A stretch of DNA of 64,000 bases from Knoxdaviesia capensis (Eukaryota > Ascomycota > Sordariomycetes > Microascales > Gondwanamycetaceae), in contig LNGK01000002.1 in assembly GCA_001510575.1 (NCBI GenBank), forward strand, positions 1,538,144 through 1,602,143. Reading direction: 5' to 3'. Position numbers and translations under genes: made by a program. Numbering within the stretch: the stretch's first letter is position 1; every line of letters starts with the position of its first letter. The notes below the pieces were generated by a model that did not search any database, was not told the origin of the DNA, and saw only the letters and a program-made list of their open reading frames with translations. Below, in pieces: positions 45,165 to 56,500 of this stretch.

Positions 45165-45939
45165 TTCCTGTGAACCAGTTGGAAAGAGGGGCTCAGGTAC
45201 AAGCTTTTGAAGGTAACTCTGCTTCTCTGCATGGCCCATCTCCCCACCACCGGCTGTGGGGTTGAACTGGAGCAGCCAGTGTCTGGTCAAGCCAGGTTCA
45301 TGTTATCTCTTTGCACTCGGCTAGATGTTCCTGTGGCCTGTGGAATAGACCCAGATATCAGCCCTGCGTTCTCCTAACGAAGGTACTTGGCCCATCAGCC
45401 GGGCGACAGGTTTGTTTGTCACTCTCATACGCCCCAAAGCCATGGATACTTGGTCCTATATACCACGATCTTAACTTCCTCCTATTCTTAAGATTATTTC
45501 GCTGCCTTGGATAACATCCCCTTTCTATTCCATCTTCTTTCTTATATCTCTCATCATAGTTCTTATACTGGTGCCCGGGTGTAATCTCCCCTGAAAATAT
45601 GCAGCTGCCTGCAGCTCGCCCCAGGTGAATCACGGCGCCAATCATGCCGGCAGAAATCACCTAACCCAGAAAGAAATTCTGAAGCCTGGAGAGAGCAAGA
45701 ACCCTGCCTCTCTATCACACCCACCCTTTTTGACCACCCTTCACATCAATCTGCTGCTTTAAATCTGCTGCCTTGGGGACACTTCCAAGGGTCTTCAAAT
45801 AGCCTTGCAACTGCTGCTTTCTTCGATTCTGGTAAGTTTCACTCCGTTTGTCCCAACAGGCCTGCTTTGGTGTGTTCACACATCTCTCTCTTTCTCTCTC
45901 TCTCTCTCTTGCTTGCTTGCTGCACAACTGACTCTCGCA
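45165..45939. other. Upstream region of the 2EXR gene
   Basis: 775 bp between the tRNA-Ser 5' end and the 2EXR start codon. The last 60 bp are a CT tract (TCTCTCTTTCTC type), the usual pyrimidine-rich leader. The coding frame is open upstream to 45805, but the extra residues are low-complexity Leu/Ser and are not included. Confidence 0.4.
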
Positions 45940-47571
45940 ATGTCCAACCACGCCCGCCTCATCCAGCACTTCTCCCGCCTGGCTGCCCTCCCAGCGCACA
46001 CTTCCATCTTCCCATCACGCCCGCGGACACCCCCATCGCCGCCTTCCGCATCCATGCCGGACAACCCTGCCCCGGGTGACCCCGCCCCACCCGCCGTCGG
46101 AGACGCGGCGGGGGAGGACCAAGAGACGGCCACCCCCGGCGCAGAGGCCAGCGCGGCCGATGCCGATATCGCGCCGTTCCGCTTCATGGACCTCCCGCCC
46201 GAGCTGCGCGCCGCCATCTGGGCGCTCGTGCTCCCGGAATCCCGCCTGTTCCACATCCGCGGCCTCCGCTTCGTCTCCCGCAAGCACTTCCTCGTCCACG
46301 GCGGCGACCCCGCCATGATCGGCGACGAGCCCGCTCCCACCACCACCACCACCACTGCTGCTTCGTCTGCTTCTCCGTCGGCGTTTGTGCCGCTGCCCGG
46401 CAAGTTCTGGGGCCGTGGCCTGGTGCTGTCGGCCGGCCACACGCCGTCGACCCCCGAAGGCCGCGCCGTGCACGCCCACGTGCCCGCGCCCGCCCGCGAA
46501 GCCGCCGCCTCGGCCGCCGCCAGCGCCCGCGAGCACTACGAGGCCCTCATCGCAGCAGCCGCATCAGCCACGCCCCACACCCACACCACCCACGCCACCG
46601 ACCGCCAGACCCCCGCGGCGACCGCGGCCGCCGACGACAACGATGGCGCCAGCAGCAGCAGCAGCAGCAGCCGCAGCAGCGACAACGGCAGCGACCAGCG
46701 TGCCGTGGGACTGCCGACCCTGAACTACGCGCCGCCGAACCCCGTGCTGCTGGCCGTGTGCACCGAGTCGCGCGCGCTGGCGCTGCGCCACGGCTTCTTC
46801 CTGCCCGAGGTCGCCCCCGCGTCGGCGTGTGTGCGCCCGCGCTGGTTCAACCCGGACGCCGACATGCTGTACTTCGACCGCGACATGCGGTACATCCTGA
46901 AGATCTTCGACAACGTCTTCTCGAGCCCCGACGACCACCACCAGAACCACCACCACCACCACCAGCACGAGGCGTCCGCTGCCAGTAATGCCAGCACGGC
47001 CGTGGTGCCGCTGTCCCCGCCGATCGCCACCTTCTCGATCCCAAACGCCAGCCACGTGCGCCACATCGCCATAGAATGGCGCAGCCTGCTGGGCAACGGC
47101 AGCCTCCCGCCGAACCAGTACTCGGCGGCGCCCGCGCGGCCGTTCTGGGCCCGCCGCACCGACGCGCTGTACGCCCACTTCCCGCGCTTCGCCTTCCTGC
47201 ACTACGTGCTGCCCGTCGTGCGCCAGCGCGGCGACTACCCGTGGGGCCGCGAGCCCATCCAGCACAAGACCCTGCCCGGCCACCTCGTGCCGCTGCCCCC
47301 CACCGTCATCATCCCCATCGAGGGCGGCTACCACGACTGGGCCAGCATGCGTGCCGAGCTGCGCCGCACCTTCGGCCACCCCGCCCTGTGTCTCGACAAG
47401 CTCGACAAGTTCCGCTGCGTGGCTTCCTCCGTCGAGGAGGAGACTCGCCTCCGCCGCGCCGGTCAGGATCCTATTGTTTACCCCCCGCAGATCATCGGCC
47501 ACTGGTTGTTGAGAACCGGTGCCTTGTCGACTGAGGATCTGGGCATTGGCTATCATGCCTATGATACGTGA
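45940..47571 (+). CDS. 2EXR-domain protein with polyserine and polyhistidine inserts
   Basis: Member of the fungal 2EXR family, whose molecular function is unknown. Single exon, 543 residues from the ATG at 45940, chosen because it follows the CT-rich leader and starts ordinary protein sequence (MSNHARLIQHF). The hallmark first motif is at about 80-110: FRFMDLPPELRAAIW, then ESRLFHIRGLRF. The second motif region reads NPVLLAVCTESRALALRHGF, then WFNPDADMLYFDRD, which is typical for the family. Three low-complexity inserts break the domain: a Thr run, a Ser/Arg/Ser block and a His run (HHHHHH). The C-terminal third is well ordered and contains HVRHIAIEWRSL and PIEGGYHDW. No signal peptide or membrane segment. 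Very GC-rich third positions. Convergent with the Q/N-rich gene. Confidence 0.9.
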   Translation: MSNHARLIQHFSRLAALPAHTSIFPSRPRTPPSPPSASMPDNPAPGDPAPPAVGDAAGEDQETATPGAEASAADADIAPFRFMDLPPELRAAIWALVLPESRLFHIRGLRFVSRKHFLVHGGDPAMIGDEPAPTTTTTTAASSASPSAFVPLPGKFWGRGLVLSAGHTPSTPEGRAVHAHVPAPAREAAASAAASAREHYEALIAAAASATPHTHTTHATDRQTPAATAAADDNDGASSSSSSSRSSDNGSDQRAVGLPTLNYAPPNPVLLAVCTESRALALRHGFFLPEVAPASACVRPRWFNPDADMLYFDRDMRYILKIFDNVFSSPDDHHQNHHHHHQHEASAASNASTAVVPLSPPIATFSIPNASHVRHIAIEWRSLLGNGSLPPNQYSAAPARPFWARRTDALYAHFPRFAFLHYVLPVVRQRGDYPWGREPIQHKTLPGHLVPLPPTVIIPIEGGYHDWASMRAELRRTFGHPALCLDKLDKFRCVASSVEEETRLRRAGQDPIVYPPQIIGHWLLRTGALSTEDLGIGYHAYDT

Positions 47572-48611
47572 GAGTTGGGACGGAGCTGCCCGAGTTAGGA
47601 TAAGAGAGTTACATTCCGCCCCAAGATAGTTCAAGTCGAACACTGTTCCCCCATACAGAGTCTCTGTTCGCATCCTGATAAATCTACATTCACATCACCC
47701 ACACCCATATAGTCACAATATAACAACCGAAAAAGTTCAAGACACTGATGTATATATGAATACGTCCCTCGTTTGGAGGAGACAACTACCACTAATGCGT
47801 AGCAGGAAGCTTGAAGAAGAAAAAAACCTAGAGCTTTAAACGAAAAAAAAGTAGAAAAAGAGACCAAGAATAAGGAATGGAAAAGAAATGAATGAAGCCA
47901 TGCATATTCGCCCAAGCAAATATACACGCATAAAGTTAAAAAAGAGGAAGTGCCCCCAAATACCATTGCATCCTTGCATCCAGAAGTGGCATGAACGTAT
48001 ACGCTTCGTCCAACAGTGAGCCCCGAAAAGACATTCCAAGAAACGAAATCAAGAAAGAGAAAATGCATATAAATGAGTGAAGAGGAAGTGAACTTGTCCC
48101 ACACAGACAATTTAAAAAGGACCAAAGTGAATCGCGCGACTAGCTTCGAGGCTATTAGCAACGAGGCAATTTGATCAGGGGGAGAAAAAGCACATCCGGG
48201 AAAAACGCAAGGCAAAGCACACACTCTGGACACACACAATATATGATTTGGAGAGAACGAAAATAAGCAGCAATTGGGAAGAAAACGAAAATGGAGGTTG
48301 GTTGAAAGAGACGTGACCGTGAATCATTAAATAAAAACAATGGGCAAGAAGGCAAGGTTGAGAAGATGAGGGAAATGAAGAACGTCGGTCAAAACCACAA
48401 AAGCAAAAAACAGCAGAGAGACAAAATCAGCATACATACTAACACAAAAACCAGAAAACGGAATCCACAACTCAATCCAAACAGCAGAAAACAGCAACGT
48501 CACACACCAGCGCAAGACCGCCTCCCCAATAAGATTTCTGGATTTTTTTTCCAAGTAATTTTTTTCTTCTCTTTTTTTGGTCGAGTTATTGCTGTCAACA
48601 GACGAAAGCGC
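47572..48611. other. Convergent 3' region of the 2EXR and Q/N-rich genes
   Basis: 1.04 kb between facing stop codons; AT-rich relative to the flanking genes, with AATAAA-like words (e.g. near 48331 in ATTAAATAAAAAC). No gene supported. Confidence 0.5.
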
Positions 48612-50519
48612 TTACACCGCAACAGCAGGCGCAGCCTTGCGCTTCTCGGCGCTGGTCAGCACCAGCATCGGCGCCTTCCGCTGGCCCTCGGCCTCAGCAG
48701 CCGCCTGAGCCGCCCGCTGGGCATTCTTGAACACGCCGGCGAAGCTATGGTCAGCAACCTCGGCAACCATCGCAGGCGCGCTGCTAGGTCCGTTCATAGT
48801 AGCGGCGTTTGGCGTAGCAATCAGGCTCAACCGCTTGCGCTGACCCGATCCAGGACGGTCCGAGCCAATAGCTCCCCATCCTCCCGTCGAGGTAACAGTG
48901 TGGGCACTAGGCATTCCGCACTCCACATCTCCCGAGAGGCTGCCAGATCCGCTGCGGCCAGAGTCAGAGTCGTTGTCCGTAATAGGGGTATCTGCCTCTC
49001 CGGCGCTCTCAGACACGGGGCTCATGCTTCCCGAGGAGCTTCCGGTTCCCTTGCGTCTCTCGAGTCCGGCACGCACAAGATTGTGCACGGCCGAGCGACG
49101 GGTCCGGGTAGCAAAGTTGCGGCTACCCTCGTGCTTGGCAGTGGGCTTGGAGACAAGCTCATCGAAAGACGGAGGCCCACGGGGCTGGCGAACAGGGTGC
49201 TCTCCAGCGCGGTTCTGGCCAGGGCCGTATCCACCAACAGTCGGGGTCATGGGAATACCGGGGCTCTTCGGGCCGGTCGAGGTCTTGGCAGCATCGTTGA
49301 CGGCGACAGTCAGGCCGTTGGCGTTAGCAACCGAGGACGCCTTCTTGTGTCCACGTCGGAAGGCGTTGGCAGACGGTGGGGGCAGAGGGGCGTGCTCCGA
49401 CGGAGACTCGAATCTCTTGGGGGGAGAAGTGCTGCGGTTGTTGTTGTTGTTGTTGTTGCTGGTCGAAGCGCCGTTCTCCGGGGGAGGAGACACCTGCACA
49501 CGGGGAGTCTGTTGGACTTGCTGCTGGAGCTGGAGCTGCTGCTGGATAGCCTGCTGTTGTTGTTGCTGGAGCTGCTGCTGCTGAAGAGCCTGGTGCTGCT
49601 GGAGGAGAAGCTGCTGCTGCTGCTGTTGCTGCTGGAGCATGGAGTACTGAGCATACTGGGCAGGGTCAATCATCTGAGCAGCGGCAGCCTGCTGCATCTG
49701 GGCATTCTGGTCAATGAAGTAGGCAGTCTGGCCCGTGGCAGGATCGACATAGGCATAGACGTTGGGCTGAGCAGCGGCCAGATCGGCACGGCCACCGTGG
49801 AACTGAGCCTGGCCGTAGAGAGCCTGGAGCTGCTGCTGCTGCTGGTTCTGGAGCTGGTGGTTCAAGCTCATGCCCTGGAACTGCTGGGCGGCAGCCTGAA
49901 CATACAGAAGCTGCTGCTGCAGACGCTGCTGCTGCTGGGCCAGGAACACGTTGGTGGCAACAAGCTGAGCATACAGGTTGGGATCCATCTGCTCCTGGCT
50001 CTGTTCGTCGAGCTGAATCTCGGGAGGAGCCAGAACCTGGTCGGGGGTATACTGGTGAGACATCTGAAGGAGGTTACCGTATCCTTGATTGGCACCGGCG
50101 TTGGCGTTGGCGTTGTTGTTGTTGTTGTTGTTGCTGTTGTTGTTGTTGGTGCCTAGGCGAGGGTGGGCGGTCTTGGGAGCAGCAGCGTAAGACGACTCGT
50201 GAGCCGCCGAGGTGTAGGGAGCAGCGGCAGGGTTGACATTTCGGACAACGTTCTGAGGAGGGTTGGCAGTGGTGGGAGAGGCAGGGAAGGCATTGGCACC
50301 GGCCGTCTTAGGGGCGGTGCGGAGGCCAGCCAGAAGGTGGGAGCGGCTGGTACGCGGAGTAGGGGCGCCATTGTCCTTTTCAACGCCGCTGCTCTTGAAG
50401 GTATCGAAAGACAGCGGGCGGACGTTGGGACCTCCACGGCGCGAAGCCAGACCCTGGGAAGCCAGGGGGAGGCCGTTGGAAGCAAAAGAAGACATTTGAG
50501 CGAGACCGCCGGTGTCCAT
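48612..50519 (-). CDS. Q/N-rich low-complexity protein
   Basis: Single exon of 635 residues; a second Met is at position 9. I do not recognise an enzyme or DNA-binding domain. Residues 124-145 are an Asn run with Ala. A short ordered stretch at 157-190 (YTPDQVLAPPEIQL, MDPNLYAQLV) is followed by a Gln-rich region at 194-340 with runs of 5 to 8 Gln. It is interrupted by a Tyr/Phe-containing segment (ALYGQAQF, NVYAYVDPATGQTAYF). A second Asn run lies at about 355-361. The C-terminal third is Ser/Pro-rich with many SP and TP sites and one basic segment (TRTRRSAVHNLVRAGLERR). Composition matches prion-like or condensate-forming regulators. Purine-rich plus strand upstream (50530-52100) means a long pyrimidine-rich leader. 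Confidence 0.85.
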   Translation of the reverse strand: MDTGGLAQMSSFASNGLPLASQGLASRRGGPNVRPLSFDTFKSSGVEKDNGAPTPRTSRSHLLAGLRTAPKTAGANAFPASPTTANPPQNVVRNVNPAAAPYTSAAHESSYAAAPKTAHPRLGTNNNNSNNNNNNNANANAGANQGYGNLLQMSHQYTPDQVLAPPEIQLDEQSQEQMDPNLYAQLVATNVFLAQQQQRLQQQLLYVQAAAQQFQGMSLNHQLQNQQQQQLQALYGQAQFHGGRADLAAAQPNVYAYVDPATGQTAYFIDQNAQMQQAAAAQMIDPAQYAQYSMLQQQQQQQQLLLQQHQALQQQQLQQQQQQAIQQQLQLQQQVQQTPRVQVSPPPENGASTSNNNNNNNRSTSPPKRFESPSEHAPLPPPSANAFRRGHKKASSVANANGLTVAVNDAAKTSTGPKSPGIPMTPTVGGYGPGQNRAGEHPVRQPRGPPSFDELVSKPTAKHEGSRNFATRTRRSAVHNLVRAGLERRKGTGSSSGSMSPVSESAGEADTPITDNDSDSGRSGSGSLSGDVECGMPSAHTVTSTGGWGAIGSDRPGSGQRKRLSLIATPNAATMNGPSSAPAMVAEVADHSFAGVFKNAQRAAQAAAEAEGQRKAPMLVLTSAEKRKAAPAVAV

Positions 50520-53500
50520 AGCTCAAGCGATGAAGTTGAAAAAAAGGTCGTGAAGAGAAGAGAAAGATGGTAAAATAAGATAAAAACAAGGCCAAATCTA
50601 TTGCGATGGGGGGAATATTTTGACGAGAAACAAGTTCAAAAGATACCGAGAGTTCCGGAACCGGGTATGAGAATTAACAAAACACCAGAAAACAAGAGCA
50701 GATAGGTAATGAATATCGAGAAAGCCCGGGGCGGAAAATCAGAATTAATCAGTCGTAGGCTGAAGAGATATTAAGACGCGACAGCGTGTGGAAGTAGAAA
50801 CACTTAGAAGGGACTGAATAAAACGCAAGCGCTTGACACAGTCGAAACTAAGGGTGAAGATTGAGTTGATGTGTTGACGGAGAGTCGACAAGTATCAGAA
50901 CAAAAAGAATGAAGAAAGAATGATGGTCGCGACGGCGAGTATGAAATTATAAGAATGAACGGAAGCAAGTATAATGATTGCACGGTGAAGGTATTTGAAA
51001 TTGATGAGACTTTGTCCAACACGGGATAAATCAGGATATTGGGGGCGAGGCTGGCTTGCGGGAAGAACACACGAAATTGGCGGTCGGAGACGAAGATTCA
51101 AGAAAATGTTGGTCGAGTCTTGGAAGTTCGGAGGAGAGGTGTCGAGATCGAGATGAGTCGAGGTTCTTTAAATGCAAGCAGAAAAGAGAAGAGAAAAAAG
51201 CAAGTTGGAAGATAATAAGCGATTAAAGTAGTCAAATAGAGACGTAGAGAGAGGACCGATCAACGATGGATAGCAAGCTGCGAAACCAAGAAATTACACA
51301 CAACTAGGAATGGAATGCGAAGACTGATGATTTTTGAAGATTCGAATGAGGATGATATTTTTGGTGTACAGCGAAAGATGCGAAGTGATATCGACGGATG
51401 AACGGCGCGTCTCGAAGAAAAGAAGAAAAAAGAATGATAAAGATAGAAAACCAAAGTACGAGATTTATTGCAAGATTCGGGCGGGAGAGAAAAAATCAAA
51501 TAATAATAGTTGTAGCTTCTTCGAAAAATAGAATTTCTCCTTGGAGAACTTTTTGGTATATTTTTGGGGGCGAAATTGATTTCTTCCTTCAAAAGGGGGA
51601 TTTTGGTGATTGTTCTAACAATGTGGGATTTTTGGCAGTAACACGCTGGCGCGACACGGGAAAGAACAAAGAGTGAGGGCGGGAAAAAGAGAAAGAATGA
51701 TGATGATAGGATGATTGAAGGAAGAAGATGGAAAACACACACAAAAAGAATTAAAAGGAGAAGCGCGGGAAGAGAGAGGGAAAAAAGAGGGAAAAGGGAA
51801 GAAGAGGGAGAGAGGGAGGAAGAAAGATGGTGATGATGATCGGAAGAGGGAAAAAAAGAAGAGAAAAAAAAAAGAGAAGGGGAAGAAAGAAGAGAACGGA
51901 AAAAAGAAGAAGAGGAAGAAAAAGTCTGGGAAGGACGAAAGAGAGCAAAAGTGGATCAATAGGAAAAAGAGGAAGGGGGAGAAAAACGGGGAGGGCCAGA
52001 CCAGGAAAGAAGAGGCAAGTGAGCGAACAGGAAACAGAAGCGACCTCTGGGGCGAGGATTGGTGGACGGCAGGAGCGGGAGAGGGGCCCAGTGCAGGTTG
52101 AGAAGGTGCAGTTGTGCAGTGGCCCGGCGGTCCTTCCGTCCAGTAAATGGTCAACAGTGAGCGCTAGTGCCTTATTGGGTGCAGGATGGGAGCTGGGAAA
52201 GAAAGGCAAGGTACCGATGGTGTGGTGGCAAGGGCACAACGATACTTTACCACGTCAAAGTGGGCGGGCACTTTCTGTTTCAATGGAAGGAAGGTGCGCA
52301 GCACTATGCACCAGCCTGCCTCAACCGCACGTTTATGAAGCCATTGCTGCAGGCAGTGCGTGCTGCATGTAGAGTGGGCGATAGATGGGACACTTTATTT
52401 AGGGCAGACAGAAGAGAACAACTCTGTCTATCTGGTATTGTTGAGTTACGAGGTGCAAATGAAAGCCAAGAATGGGCGGGCAGGGCGAACGGACGGAGGA
52501 TAGCGATAATGGAATGAATCATCTGGAGACGAGGAGCTATCGCTGGGCCTCTGCAAATATACCCGTGGAGTAGTATCTCAGCAAATGAGGAGAGGATGCC
52601 GCTGTTGGCGAGTCCGGGCGAGCTGCTCCTGCCTTGGGGGTTTACGGTGCAGCGCAGTCTTGTGACTGGCAGGAAGTCGCGAGGCTGCCTTGGAATCACA
52701 GTGTCACGAGTTGATAACAAGGTGGAAGGCGTCGAGGACCATGCACACACAGAAAACCCCAAACAAACTCGGAAGGAAAGAGCCAGCCAGTGAGCGTGGC
52801 CTAGACAAAGCGAAAATCCCCCTCCTTCCGTCTCCAAAAATAAGACGGCCTAAAAAGTCGTGAGCTAGATGGGTCACGATACCGAACACCAGAGTTTACA
52901 GTGGGCATCACTTTCGGTAAAATTTGGGACTCGTACAAAAAAAGAGTTAGTGTCGAGGAACGGCGTTTTAGTGTATGGTGATTATTGGTTTTCTTTGGTG
53001 AGTGGGCGCGTGGAGTTCGCACCAGAACGAGACACCAGCGTGGACTTTGCACCCCAATCTTAGGGGGAAAGCGTGGAAGCGTGGAGCGTGGACGCGGCTG
53101 ACCAATAAAACAGGCGACCAAGGGGTACACAGGACCAGGGGGGGCCCGGGAGCGAGGAGAAGGAGGAAGGAGCAAGCAAGTCGAGAACGAAGCAGGAGGG
53201 AAGGAAACAAGGCAAGAGCACGAAAAAAAAAAAAAAAGGAGGAACGACACAACAGAAGACGGCAAGCAGTTGTTGGTCAGGGGTGGTGTGGGCGGATGTG
53301 AAACTGGGCCAATGACAAGCAGGGGAAGGAACAAAGCGAGAAGGGCTGCAGGGGGGGACATGCAGAGTGGGCGCAGGTACCTTGGGAAAAAAGAGTGCGT
53401 GGAATAATCAGCATTCAGCAGTGAGTGGATGATGGTTTTTATCTTGCAGCTTAGCTCCTCTCCCCCCCCGGAGGGCTGCTATACTTAGCAATTCCGGTCG

Positions 53501-56500
53501 GTGGTCAGTTCAGTGCGGTGTTGCGTGCTTTTTTAGGCTGAGGAAACAAACAACATGGATGGACAGACGGACAGCCAGGCGAGCCAAGACTCGCGATGGA
53601 AGGAGCAGCCGGCCACGCCTTTCCCGGCCTCTCTCTCTCTCTCTCTCAGGGAAGGAGCGAGCTTGAGAGCAGGAGACTGAGTCAGCTGAGATTTTGTTTT
53701 CATCGCGAGGTTTCGAGAACCCGCCGTGTCTCACGAGAGATGCAATTTTTAGTCTTCGTGATACTTGGAGGTTCACGGTGTTTTGGCACAATTCCACGAA
53801 TGTGTGTGTGCGTGCGTTCGTGCGTTTATGTGCAACAGTTGGAGAAGAAGGTCCCCCAAAAGATTCCAAAAATGGCACACTTCTTTTTTTTCAGGCGGCT
53901 AGAAATAGACGAGAACGCAGCGTTCGGGCTCCCCTGGCACTAAAAAAAAAAAAAGTGCAGTGCAGGATTTCACGAGTTGGTGGGTGGTGTGGTGGGATAG
54001 TTATGGCCGGGAGCTGGTTCTAGCCAATTAACACAGGCAACGCTCGGGACAGAAGAAGGGGAAAGACGCGAGAAGCCAAGCCACGCATTGATGCGCCACA
54101 GCGCCACGTTCGACACGTCGATGTTTTGCGGACGGGACAAGAGTGATCAAAGTGAGTATCTAGCTCCAGGGCCCAAATCTCCGCCGATTTCAGGGCCAGG
54201 TCTGAATTACTCCGTCGTCAGAGAGCGAGGGACTGACTGACTTGTAGGCCAGGTAACTGCTGAGGCTAGCCAGGTAGAGAAACTCTCCGAATGGGCCCCC
54301 CTGAGCGATAGTTCGACAGGTAGTGTTTTGGGCTGTTCCCTCGAGATGAGGGTGATTGCTTCACGATGGCCGGACTGAGCTGTTCCCGTCGGGCATTGTT
54401 TGTGGCACTATTTCGTCCGGACGTGGATGAGCGAGTGAGTGAGTCACTGACGAGAGCGGAAAGCTGCTCCATCTCTCTCTCTCTCTAACCCTGTCCTTCT
54501 TTAGCCCGCAGCGAGATCGAGAGAGCGGGCTTCGAAGCTTTCCTTTCCCCCTTTCAAGCTTCAAGCAGGGCTGTGTTTTGGGTGAAGGGTGTTGTTTGCC
54601 GACCCCACTACTGCGTTGACGATCGACGATGGGGCACCTGGTCAAACTCGCTCACACTCCTAACCCTAGGCCGAGTTGTGCCAGGCGGACCAGGGATCGT
54701 AAGTCATGTCATGGATGGTTCATGATTCACCGCGAGGGAGACGGGGGGGGAGGCAAATGCAAGAGACAGGTGGCAGTTGGCAACCCAAGTCACGCGAAAT
54801 GCAGGTAAGTTTGCCCAGAGAGAGCGTGTTTCTCCACCTCCCACACGAAATTGCGCCCTCGAACCTGCTGACTGAAAGTGCTCGCTCACACACGCACACG
54901 CACACGCACAAGGCTGTCACACAATTCTCCAAGATTACGAACAGAAAACCCGGATACACGAAGAGAGAGAGCGGGCGGAATAGCGGCATGCTCAGTGCAA
55001 TGCAATGCTGCTTGCGAGCTTCCTCAATTAACCCGCCAGAACGTCCCACTTTCACTTTAAACGGGGAAAGGCAGCACCCACTTTCGAGTCTTCCTCTTGG
55101 CCCAGTTCAAGCCTCCTCGGTATGCCCTCTTTTTTTCTTTTTTTCTTTTTTCTTTTTTCTTTTTTGTGGTGTCTCTCTGGCTCCCTCATCTCAAATATTG
55201 GGTTCTCCAGTTCCACTGCAACCCTCCTCAACCCACTTCGCCCTGTGTGGTGCACACGCAACATCCGGCTCCGTTGGAATCCACCCGTCAGGGGAAGACA
55301 GAACCTGAAACCAACCTGGCCACCACCAATCCCCGTAAATCACTTTTTGCCTTTAGAGTCAACGTCGCTCTCTCTCTTCTCTGATCTCACTCAAATAATG
55401 CTTGCTCGTACGCTCGGACTTCGTCCCGGGTGGCGATACAGTGGAAATGCACACAGCACTATACTGTATCCTCGGTCTCTGTCTCTTCTATTTCTCGGGT
55501 TCTCGCAAATCTCCCCATAAACCAGCTACTGTCAAAGGGGGAACTGTGGACACGGGACTCTGCGAGTACAGTACAGTATGAGAAGTGGGTGCATCTGCTA
55601 GAGAACCATAGAGGACCGAGCCGGGAGACAAGCTGAAGAGACAAGAAAAAGAGCGAGACCCTCGTACGATTTGACCGCCAGACCGCATGCATGGAAACAG
55701 GGCACGAGACAAGTGATTGACAGATCGTATACGCCGTTGATTTCTGGAACCAGGCAAATGTTCTGTACAGACTATCCTGGCCGTGGCAGCTGCACTCTTC
55801 TGCGGATCGATTGGAAGGGGGGAGGGGGCAACGCCTCCGAAAGAACCCAGAATTCATCTACGATGGGATCGTCCTCCCCGCTCTCTCTCCCCCCCCTGAG
55901 AATCCTGCTCTTCCCCCCTCTCTGCCTTTCCACTTGCCGCAGTCGCGCTGGTAGGATGAGCCGAGTCAAGACGATGAGGTTGGCATCGCCGACAGGAAGG
56001 AGAATCGCTGTATCCATCCTTTTGCGGTCCAAATGCTGCCGGACGTGCATTGATCTCCATATTTCCCTGTCTGGAAGAGATGGACTGCCACCTTGACTCC
56101 AGTCATATGAGTTATGCATTACAGAATATTCCGCGTCCCGCCACGTTTTCCCAGGGTTTCCTCTCCATCCTTTGAAGCTTGCTCGACCGTCTTCCCGTGT
56201 CGCGCGCGGTACGTAACGGGCTCTGTCGATACCAGCACTGCAGTAATTTAGGACACACGGTTAACGGCATAGGATAACGATATCCTTTGGCACATCAGGC
56301 CTTTTCCTCAAGGTGGACAGAGAGAAAGAAAAACCGGGGCTCGGCTCGTTCTCCCCGTTCCAAGTGATTTCTAAGGGGGATTTCCCGGATGGGCAGAATG
56401 CATAAACACAGCGGTGGTTGTTGGCAGATAAAATGCAACCCTAACCCGATGACACTGGCCGCATCGCTAAAATTAGCAAAGACCGCACACGTGTGCCCTG

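Noticed and set aside
46564..47673. 369-codon minus-strand open frame opposite the 2EXR gene
   Set aside because: Antisense shadow; the plus strand encodes the family motifs.
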